Positions 15,047-21,015 of a stretch of 21,015 bases of DNA are shown here, one piece after another. Location of the stretch: positions 1 through 21,015 of the forward strand of contig FR901061.1 in the NCBI GenBank assembly GCA_000438295.1, given 5' to 3'. The position numbers were made by a program, and so were the translations under genes. The DNA comes from Clostridium sp. CAG:451. Its GTDB lineage: Bacteria > Bacillota_I > Bacilli_A > RF39 > UBA660. Every line of letters begins with the position of its first letter. The stretch's first letter is position 1. Below the pieces are notes generated by a model. The model was not told where the DNA came from and made no database searches. It was given only the letters and a program-made list of their open reading frames with translations.

Positions 15047-17353
15047 ATGCTGGAAGAGAAATTAAGAGAATACTTTAAAAAAAATAAACAGACTGTTGGA
15101 GTGAATGAATTAACCAAAATATTAAAATTAACGGAAGAAGAAAAAAAGATTCTTTCTAAAACATTATATGAACTAGAAAAAGAAGGAAAGTTAATTCTTA
15201 CCGAGGATAATAAATATTTACCAGTAGCAGAAGATTTCTATTTAAAACATGGAGTAGTAAAACAATCTAATAAAGGAAGACTCTATGTAGATTTAGGAAA
15301 TGGTATAAGAATACATCTTTCTGATAAATTTATAGAAAAAGTAAAAACTGGGGATACGGTTTTTGTTCAAAAAAGAAAGATGGAAAATTCTAAACATAAT
15401 AAGTATCATGAAGGAAATATTGTAAGAGTTGTTAAACAAATAAACGAAGAAGAACATAATGGTATATCCTTGATAAAAGGAACTTTAGAAAGAGATTATG
15501 ATAGCAACAAACTGTTCTTAAGAAAAGATAATCATAAATACTTTGTAACTACTGGGAAGACAGCTAGTGCTTATCCATTTGATGTTGTCACTATCTTAAT
15601 AAATAGCGTTACTAAAGAAATAGAAGTTAAAGATATAATTAAGAGAAAGCATGATAAACATGTCTTTGAATGTATCGAAAAAAATGGTGTTAAGAAATGG
15701 TCTCCTGTTGGTACTGAATATTTTGAAATAGAAGAAAAACCAAGAGAGAGGGACCAAATAGGACAAAGAGTATTAGCAAGTTTAACTAAAGTTGATGATA
15801 AATATACAATAAATATAGAAAAAGAGATTAATGCTAAAACAAAAATAGAAAAAGTAATAGTTTCATCTTTGTTAGAACATGGATTTAATACTTCGTTTTC
15901 AACAAGAGCTCTTAATGAAGCAGAAAAAGTAGCAATAAGTAAAGATAACTTTCCAAGAAGAGATTTACGGAATCTAGAAACATTTACTATTGATTCATAT
16001 CATGCTAAAGATTTAGATGATGCTATTTCTCTAACAAGGGAAAAAGATAACTTCATATTGTATGTCTCTATTGCTGATGTATCATTCTATGTTAGACCAG
16101 GAATGCAGTTATTTGAAGAAGCTCTTACCAAAACTACTTCTATTTATCCAGCAAATACGGTATCACCAATGTTACCAACCATCTTATCAAATAATGCTTG
16201 TTCCTTAAATCCTAATGAAGACAAATATGCTTTAACTTTAAAAGTAATTTTAGATAGTATGGGTAATACTAAAGACTTTGAAATATTTCCAAGTATTATT
16301 AGAAGTAATTTAAAAATGAGTTATGAGAAGGTAGATAACTTATTATTGGGAAAAGATAAACCACTTGAATATTTACCACATTATAAAACATTGATAAATA
16401 TGTATCATTTAGCTAATCTTTTACAAAACAAAAGATTAGAAAAAGGAATGTTAGGATTAGAAGAAATAGATATTAACTTTGATATAGATGATTTAGGTAA
16501 TCCATTATCTATAAATGAACGATTCAAAGGACCTGCTTCTATGATGATTGAAAATTTCATGTTATTAGCAAATCAAACCGTAGCTGACTTTGCCTATTAT
16601 CTAGGCATACCATTTGTTTATAGAAATCACGAAGGACCAGATTTTTCCAAAAGAAAGAATTTAGAACGAGATCTTAACAAAGTTGATAAAAGAATAAAGC
16701 ATATTCCTAACTTAGATGATCCTGTTAAGATGCAACAATTTTTCTTAACAGTTACTAAAGGTAAAAGCGAAGAAGAAATTAAAATGCTTTCAGAAATATT
16801 TATTAAGAATTTTCAAAGAGCTTACTATAGTGATCAAAATATAGGTCATTATGGACTAGTAATGCCAAGATATGCTACTTTTACTTCACCAATTAGAAGA
16901 GGTAGTGACTTATTAAATCATCTTTTCCTAAACGAGGTTTTAAGGTATAATGGAAATGATCAAAGTTTAACTGGAATTAAAGAGAACTTATCTGTAATAA
17001 CAGAACAGCTATCAATGAAGCAAGAAGAAGCAGAACAAGTGGAAAATGAGGTTAATTTCTATTTACTAAAAAAATATAGTAAAGAGTTTAGTGGAGTAGT
17101 ACTTCCTGCTAACTTAAACTTCTTAAGAGAAGATATGGCTTATTTTAAAACAGATAATTTAATACCAGGTATTATTAATAGAAGTAGTAGATATCAAATT
17201 AATACAGTTAATGGAACACTATATGATAAGAAAATAGATAAACTTTATCATGTTGGTGATAGAGTAGCTGTTGAAATTAAAGATAAGAAAACAGTAAGAG
17301 ATCAAATAGTATTTGATTTAGTAGAAAAAGAAAAAATATTAGTTAAAAGATAG
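15047..17353 (+). CDS. rnr: Ribonuclease R
   Basis: RNase R is a processive 3'-to-5' exoribonuclease that degrades structured RNA and helps with mRNA and rRNA quality control. The 768-aa protein has an N-terminal winged helix (1-60), cold-shock/OB domains (about 65-220), the RNB catalytic domain and a C-terminal S1 domain (about 680-765). The RNB motif FTIDSYHAKDLDDAISL gives four metal-binding aspartates, D316, D322, D324 and D325, with the spacing of E. coli RNase II. FTSPIRR is also present near residue 612. The start follows AGGGGGA. The gene lies directly behind the threonine T-box and 12 bases before thrS, so its expression should follow threonyl-tRNA charging. Confidence 0.96.
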   Translation: MLEEKLREYFKKNKQTVGVNELTKILKLTEEEKKILSKTLYELEKEGKLILTEDNKYLPVAEDFYLKHGVVKQSNKGRLYVDLGNGIRIHLSDKFIEKVKTGDTVFVQKRKMENSKHNKYHEGNIVRVVKQINEEEHNGISLIKGTLERDYDSNKLFLRKDNHKYFVTTGKTASAYPFDVVTILINSVTKEIEVKDIIKRKHDKHVFECIEKNGVKKWSPVGTEYFEIEEKPRERDQIGQRVLASLTKVDDKYTINIEKEINAKTKIEKVIVSSLLEHGFNTSFSTRALNEAEKVAISKDNFPRRDLRNLETFTIDSYHAKDLDDAISLTREKDNFILYVSIADVSFYVRPGMQLFEEALTKTTSIYPANTVSPMLPTILSNNACSLNPNEDKYALTLKVILDSMGNTKDFEIFPSIIRSNLKMSYEKVDNLLLGKDKPLEYLPHYKTLINMYHLANLLQNKRLEKGMLGLEEIDINFDIDDLGNPLSINERFKGPASMMIENFMLLANQTVADFAYYLGIPFVYRNHEGPDFSKRKNLERDLNKVDKRIKHIPNLDDPVKMQQFFLTVTKGKSEEEIKMLSEIFIKNFQRAYYSDQNIGHYGLVMPRYATFTSPIRRGSDLLNHLFLNEVLRYNGNDQSLTGIKENLSVITEQLSMKQEEAEQVENEVNFYLLKKYSKEFSGVVLPANLNFLREDMAYFKTDNLIPGIINRSSRYQINTVNGTLYDKKIDKLYHVGDRVAVEIKDKKTVRDQIVFDLVEKEKILVKR

Positions 17354-17365
17354 GAGAAAGATAAA

Positions 17366-19123
17366 ATGAAAAATATAAAGGAAGATAAAATATTAATGCC
17401 ACTTAATCATAGTTGTGCTCATTTATTAGCAGAAGCTGTAAAGAGTTTATATCCAAAGGCTAAGTTTTGGGTAGGACCAGTTATTGAAGAAGGCTTTTAT
17501 TATGATATAGATTTAGGAGATAAGACTTTAACTGATGAGGATCTACCTAGAATAGAAAAAGAAATGAAAAAGATTGCTAAAGGTAATAAAAGAATAGTAC
17601 GTCATGAACTATCTAAGGAAGAAGCTTTAGAAATGTTTAAAGATGATCCTTATAAGATAGATCTTATTAATGAGTTTCCTGCTGATGAAGTTATTACTTG
17701 CTATACTCAAGGAGAATTTACTGATCTTTGTCGTGGACCACATGTTGCTTCTACTAAAGAATTAAGACATTTTAAATTATTAAAGTGTAGTGGGGCCTAC
17801 TATAAGGGAGACTCTAAGAATAAAATGCTACAAAGAATCTATGGTGTATGTTACCAGAATGAAGAAGATTTAGAGTCTCACTTAAAGGAACTAGAAGAAG
17901 CTAAAGAGCGAGATCACAGAAAACTAGGTAAAGACTTAGGAATATTTATGTTATCAGACTTAGTAGGTAGAGGACTACCTCTATGGTTACCTAATGGTTA
18001 TACTTTATGGAGAACAATTCAAAACTATATAACTGAAAAAGAAGTAGAACATGGTTATAAACATGTCCATACACCAGATCTTGGTAGTGTAGAGCTATAT
18101 AAGACATCTGGACACTGGGATCATTATAAAGATGATATGTTCCCACAAATGGAGCTAGATGAAGAAGCATATGTTCTTCGTCCAATGAACTGTCCTCATC
18201 ATATGGTTATCTATGGTAATAGACTTCATTCATATCGTGATTTACCAATAAGAATAGCAGAAATAGCTAATGACTTTAGATATGAAGCAGCAGGAGCAGT
18301 AAAAGGTATTGAAAGAGCAAGATCATTTACTCAAAATGATTCACATATATTCTGTACACCAGAACAAATAGAAGAAGAGTTTAAAGGTGTATTAGATTTA
18401 ATTATTGAAGTATATAAAGATTTCAATATAGATATAACTAAACATAAGTTTAGATTATCTTTAAGAGATAAAAATGATAAAGAAAAATACTTTGATGATG
18501 ATGAGATGTGGAATAGAGCAGAAGATGCTTTAAGAAAAGTATTAACAGATTTAAAAGTAGACTTTATAGAAGCAGAAGGAGAAGCAGCTTTCTATGGACC
18601 AAAACTTGATATTTTAATTAAACCAGCTGTTGGTAATGAAGTAGCAATTCCAACTATTCAGTTAGATTTCTTACTACCAAGAAGATTTAATTTAACTTAT
18701 ATAAATGAACAAGGAGAAAAAGTAACTCCAGTTGTTATCCATAGAGCTATATTAGGTTCTCTTGATAGATTTATAGCCTTCTTATTAGAGGAGACTAAAG
18801 GTAATTTACCATTATGGTTAGCACCAGTTGGGGTAGAAGTTATTCCAGTATCTAGTGAACATCATTTAGAATATGCTAAGAATGTTTATCAAGAACTTCT
18901 TAAGAATGGTATAAGAGTAGAATTAGATGATCGTAATGAAAAGTTAGGATACCGTCTAAGAGAAGCTCAAACTAGAAAGATTAATTATATTCTAATATTA
19001 GGTGATAATGAAAAATTAGATAAAACAGTAAGTTATAGATTACATGGTGAAAAGGAAACTACTACTGTTAGTTTGGATGAGTTTATCAAACTATTAAATG
19101 ATGAAATAGCAAATAAAAGATAA
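17366..19123 (+). CDS. thrS: Threonyl-tRNA synthetase lacking the N-terminal TGS domain
   Basis: It attaches threonine to tRNA-Thr. At 585 aa it is about 60 residues shorter than the usual bacterial enzyme. The protein begins almost at the editing domain: HSCAH (H15, H19) and DLCRGPH (C122, H126) are the editing-site motifs that clear mischarged serine, and they are intact. The class II core has motif 2 RYEAAGAVKGIERARSF and the zinc ligands C276 (MNCPHH) and H327 (DSHIF). The third zinc ligand is the His of VVIHRAILGS. The anticodon-binding domain follows (about 475-580). No upstream start could add a TGS domain, because rnr ends 12 bases before. AGGAG (17352-17356) lies 9 bases before the ATG. 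It is regulated by the T-box at 14829-15029 as the second gene. Confidence 0.97.
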   Translation: MKNIKEDKILMPLNHSCAHLLAEAVKSLYPKAKFWVGPVIEEGFYYDIDLGDKTLTDEDLPRIEKEMKKIAKGNKRIVRHELSKEEALEMFKDDPYKIDLINEFPADEVITCYTQGEFTDLCRGPHVASTKELRHFKLLKCSGAYYKGDSKNKMLQRIYGVCYQNEEDLESHLKELEEAKERDHRKLGKDLGIFMLSDLVGRGLPLWLPNGYTLWRTIQNYITEKEVEHGYKHVHTPDLGSVELYKTSGHWDHYKDDMFPQMELDEEAYVLRPMNCPHHMVIYGNRLHSYRDLPIRIAEIANDFRYEAAGAVKGIERARSFTQNDSHIFCTPEQIEEEFKGVLDLIIEVYKDFNIDITKHKFRLSLRDKNDKEKYFDDDEMWNRAEDALRKVLTDLKVDFIEAEGEAAFYGPKLDILIKPAVGNEVAIPTIQLDFLLPRRFNLTYINEQGEKVTPVVIHRAILGSLDRFIAFLLEETKGNLPLWLAPVGVEVIPVSSEHHLEYAKNVYQELLKNGIRVELDDRNEKLGYRLREAQTRKINYILILGDNEKLDKTVSYRLHGEKETTTVSLDEFIKLLNDEIANKR

Positions 19124-19127
19124 AAAG

Positions 19128-19162
19128 AAAACTACTAGGATTTGACTCTTAGTAGTTTTTTT
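19128..19162. terminator. Bidirectional terminator between thrS and the lipoprotein gene
   Basis: A 10-bp stem, AAAACTACTA (19128-19137) with TAGTAGTTTT (19150-19159), is followed by a seven-T run on the plus strand and an A-rich stretch on the other side. It can serve both convergent genes. Confidence 0.9.
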
Positions 19163-19163
19163 C

Positions 19164-20054
19164 TTAATTACTAGTACCGTGATATAACTCTTCTTTTAAA
19201 GTATCCAAGTTTTGATTCATTAAAGTGACATAATCACTTTTGTTTTTTCTAGCTTCCTCTGTTAATAAATTCATGTGTTTAAATGATACAAAGGAAATAG
19301 TGTTAGGATACTTATTAATAATATTTTGTACGTTAGCAGTTGTTTTATCCTCTTCATAGTTAAATATCTTAGTAATCTTACCTTGTTTGATTAAAGTATC
19401 AATTTCACTTAAGTCCTTACTAGATGTATCATCATTTACTAAATATACTTTAACCCCATATTTTTCTAGAAACTTATAAGCAGAATTAGAAGTAACAATT
19501 GTTTTATAAGGTGCATTTTCAACTGCTAGTCTAATATTAGCATCTAACTCAGAAACTGTTATCTTTAATGTTTCGTAATTCTTATCAATTTCTTTTCTCA
19601 AATAGTTATTTTCTACATATTCTTTTAAACTAATTCTTACATTTTGACACATCATTAACATAAATGAGGGATCATTCCATAACTCTTCTGTATCATTATT
19701 ATCTTCTAAGACATAAGAACTATCAATTATCTTTAAATCACTATTATAATCAAGCAGTTTAACAGCTAAGTTTCTTTCTCTCTCTATTAGACCAGTATAG
19801 ATAAGTAAATCTTGACTAGCTAAATCTTCTTTTCTTTTATTAGTTATTTTATAGGTCTTAGTATTAACTCCATCTGGATAGACCGATGAGATAGTAGCAT
19901 GTTTTCCATATAAGCTTGATATTATATATTCATTAGGATAGTTTGTAGTGATAATTGATATATCTTCCATATTATCCCTTCTACATGCACAAGTGGTTAG
20001 GACTAATCCTAAGCATATTATTATTTGTAAAAATAAACGTCTATTTTTTTTCAT
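19164..20054 (-). CDS. ZnuA/PsaA-family lipoprotein lacking the usual metal ligands
   Basis: The 296-aa protein has a lipoprotein-like signal (basic head, hydrophobic 7-20, LTTCAC with C22 or C24 as lipidated Cys; the lipobox is imperfect). It has the two-lobed pattern of zinc/manganese ABC-transporter binding proteins: an early YPDG region, DLLIYTGLIERE, ELWNDPSFMLMMCQNV, IVTSNSAYKFLEKYG and a final SDYVTLMNQNLDTLKEEL. The four metal-ligand positions have changed. The first His is replaced in NTK (64-66), the second by Glu or Leu before WND, the third His/Glu by N190, and the last Asp/Glu lies near FKHM (258-261). No transporter genes are adjacent. It overlaps yidD by 14 bases and has AAGGAG before its ATG. 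The ligand may have changed, or transport may be lost. Confidence 0.85.
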   Translation of the reverse strand: MKKNRRLFLQIIICLGLVLTTCACRRDNMEDISIITTNYPNEYIISSLYGKHATISSVYPDGVNTKTYKITNKRKEDLASQDLLIYTGLIERERNLAVKLLDYNSDLKIIDSSYVLEDNNDTEELWNDPSFMLMMCQNVRISLKEYVENNYLRKEIDKNYETLKITVSELDANIRLAVENAPYKTIVTSNSAYKFLEKYGVKVYLVNDDTSSKDLSEIDTLIKQGKITKIFNYEEDKTTANVQNIINKYPNTISFVSFKHMNLLTEEARKNKSDYVTLMNQNLDTLKEELYHGTSN

Positions 20055-20280
20055 TAATTACTCCTTCTTTCTTCTTTATTACTGGATCATATCCAAAGCT
20101 AGCTCCAGGGTGACATCTAAAGATTCTTTTTATTCCTAGATATAGTCCTTTAACTGTTCCATACTCATTAAGAGCATCTATCATATAATTAGAACAAGTT
20201 GGATAAAAGTGACAGCTAGCATGATAATATCCAGGTGTTTTTTGATATAATTTTATTAAAGCGATAATCATCCTTTTCAT
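20041..20280 (-). CDS. yidD: Membrane protein insertion efficiency factor YidD
   Basis: YidD is a small protein that associates with the inner face of the membrane through an amphipathic helix and assists YidC-dependent insertion. The 79-aa product has the full signature: an N-terminal amphipathic helix, YQKTPGYYHASCHFYPTCSNY, ALNEYGTVKGLYLGIKRI and RCHPGASFGYDPV, with the conserved cysteines. It is usually next to rnpA/rpmH/yidC, but here it heads a two-gene unit with a lipoprotein. The ribosome binding site is TGAGGA, 5 bases upstream. Confidence 0.95.
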   Translation of the reverse strand: MKRMIIALIKLYQKTPGYYHASCHFYPTCSNYMIDALNEYGTVKGLYLGIKRIFRCHPGASFGYDPVIKKKEGVINEKK

Positions 20281-20297
20281 AGAATCCTCACAATCTT

Positions 20298-20326
20298 ATT
20301 GTACTATAGATTTTTCTATTTTACAA
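20298..20326 (-). promoter_or_regulatory. Promoter of the yidD-lipoprotein operon
   Basis: On the minus strand, TTGTAA (20326-20321), a 17-base spacer and TACAAT (20303-20298). The distance to the yidD start is about 17 bases. Confidence 0.6.
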
Positions 20327-20336
20327 ACGAAAATGG

Positions 20337-20365
20337 TTGAATAACTAGCAAATATTTGTTATCAT
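20337..20365 (+). promoter_or_regulatory. Promoter of the leader/TasA-like gene
   Basis: TTGAAT (20337-20342), a 17-base spacer and TATCAT (20360-20365) with TG at 20357-20358 (extended -10). The predicted start is near 20372. Confidence 0.6.
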
Positions 20366-20382
20366 TTAATTGAAGATAAGGA

Positions 20383-20471
20383 AGAGGTGATTAACTGTGT
20401 ATATGTCAACTGATGTGTCAAGTTTACAAATGATTAACAGGAATGGCAATTTATACAGATTAATCACTTCT
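20383..20471 (+). promoter_or_regulatory. Long hairpin in the leader of the TasA-like gene
   Basis: The outer stem is 12 bp with one G-U pair (20383-20394 with 20460-20471). An inner stem TGTATA/TATACA (20398-20403 with 20452-20457) is separated from it by a small internal loop. A run of T (20471-20475) follows, so this can also act as a terminator-like structure. The 5' arm contains the Shine-Dalgarno of the small ORF, which would be hidden when the stem forms. Confidence 0.55.
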
Positions 20472-20498
20472 TTTTATCATGCATTAATAACAGGATAG
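20397..20498 (+). CDS. Possible 33-aa leader peptide
   Basis: GAGGTGA (20384-20390), an exact anti-Shine-Dalgarno complement, lies 6 bases before a GTG start; an in-frame ATG follows at 20403. The peptide is soluble-looking (starts VYMSTDVSS, ends FYHALITG) and its stop TAG (20496-20498) falls inside the 5' arm of the following terminator hairpin. This layout suggests a regulatory leader ORF. It matches no leader peptide I know. Codon evidence is too short to be decisive. Confidence 0.4.
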   Translation: MYMSTDVSSLQMINRNGNLYRLITSFYHALITG

Positions 20499-20520
20499 GA
20501 CTAATCTTATCTTGCTTTTT
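20491..20520 (+). terminator. Terminator or attenuator hairpin before the TasA-like gene
   Basis: CAGGATAGG (20491-20499) pairs with CTTATCTTG (20506-20514), 9 bp with two G-U pairs, loop ACTAAT, followed by CTTTTT. It lies between the promoter and the next gene, so it should attenuate that gene or end a small RNA of about 150 bases. Confidence 0.65.
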
Positions 20521-20554
20521 AGTGTAAATAAAATAGAAGGAGTGAAAGAAGAAA

Positions 20555-21015
20555 ATGGATAAGAAGAAACAACTACTATTATCAATCGGACTTGTCTTAA
20601 TACTAGTTCTAATGATAGTAGGAATCAGTTATGCAGCTTTTAAGTTTGTAGGACTAGGTAAGAAGGAAAATACTATTACAACAGGAGCAATTACTATGAA
20701 GTATACTGAGTCAACTAATACAATAAGTATGAATAACGCTCTACCAACTACTGATGCCACAGGAAAAGTAAGATTAACAGCTGGAGAATACTTTGATTTT
20801 ACTATTAAAGGTACAATTAAAGGATCAGAAAACATCAACTGGGAAATAGCAGCAGAAGATATAACAGCATCATCAGCTAAAAAGATGGATGGTAAAAATA
20901 TCAAACTTTATTTAACTAAATTAAATGGTGATAAAGAAGAAGAGGTGATGGCACCTAAAGTATATAATGCTAGTACGTCAGCAAATACAAAGACAGGAAG
21001 ACCATCAGGAGTAAT
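20555..21015 (+). CDS. Secreted TasA/camelysin-like protein (partial, cut by window end)
   Basis: The frame is open from an ATG preceded by AAGGAGTGA (9 bases) to the end of the window, 153 codons. The N-terminus has lysines then a hydrophobic segment (residues 7-28) ending in SYAAF, a likely signal peptide. It continues with TITTGAITMKYTES and a Ser/Thr/Asn-rich beta-type sequence. The pattern of a signal peptide ending in A-x-F plus N-T-x-x-x-G-x-I/L resembles the TasA/CalY group of surface fibre or camelysin proteins in Firmicutes. The assignment is based on pattern only, with the C-terminus missing. There is no SipW-type peptidase in view. Confidence 0.6.
   Translation, partial: MDKKKQLLLSIGLVLILVLMIVGISYAAFKFVGLGKKENTITTGAITMKYTESTNTISMNNALPTTDATGKVRLTAGEYFDFTIKGTIKGSENINWEIAAEDITASSAKKMDGKNIKLYLTKLNGDKEEEVMAPKVYNASTSANTKTGRPSGV

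Noticed and set aside
20629..20904. Minus-strand ORF opposite the TasA-like gene
   Set aside because: The plus-strand frame has a strong ribosome binding site, promoter and signal peptide; the minus-strand frame has none of these.
1..21015. tRNA or rRNA genes
   Set aside because: No cloverleaf with a GGTTCRA-type T-arm or rRNA core sequence was found on either strand by eye.

Overview
The window is AT-rich, densely packed chromosomal DNA from a low-GC Gram-positive bacterium. The gene set (rpmB, dnaE, lspA, rluD, proS, rnr, thrS, yidD, a tRNA-Thr T-box and a GluP-type rhomboid) fits an uncultured, reduced-genome member of the Bacilli/Firmicutes close to the gut Mollicutes-like lineages. TGA is used as a stop (for example at 10953-10955), so the code is the standard bacterial one and not the Mycoplasma code. 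The species cannot be named from the sequence alone. Most promoters visible here share an extended -10 element (TGn followed by TATAnT-like).

Layout. 1-38: a GC-rich hairpin that looks like the right end of an IS200/IS605-type element, abutting a small Tyr/Pro-rich minus-strand ORF (35-205). 322-1389: a membrane-anchored thioredoxin-like protein and trmL. 1390-1422: a bidirectional terminator shared with convergent rpmB (minus strand). 1728-3774: an unusual 671-aa protein with a TGWCTA-type domain followed by ten exact 21-residue repeats. 3784-8043: the operon dnaE-lspA-rluD. 8033-10680: a GluP-type rhomboid and an archaeal/eukaryotic-type proS. 10733-11938: a 65-aa protein overlapping a PlsC-like acyltransferase. 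11941-14599: a hybrid histidine kinase overlapping an HPt-receiver protein. 14618-15046: a strong promoter, a structured RNA segment of unknown class, then a threonine T-box. 15047-19162: rnr-thrS. 19164-20326 (minus strand): yidD and a ZnuA/PsaA-type lipoprotein without the usual metal ligands. 20337-21015: a promoter, a leader with a small ORF and terminator hairpin, and the start of a secreted TasA-like protein cut by the window edge.

How the genes work together. Most of the window is core metabolism: tRNA wobble methylation, ribosome building, replication, lipoprotein processing, rRNA pseudouridylation, tRNA charging and RNA decay. Threonyl-tRNA charging is predicted to control both thrS and rnr through one T-box. 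The kinase and HPt-receiver pair form a complete phosphorelay with no visible DNA-binding output.

The parts most worth a second look are the uncharacterised structured RNA in front of the T-box, the small-ORF/terminator leader at 20372-20554, the TGWCTA-plus-repeat protein, and the ligand-less metal-binding-protein homologue.
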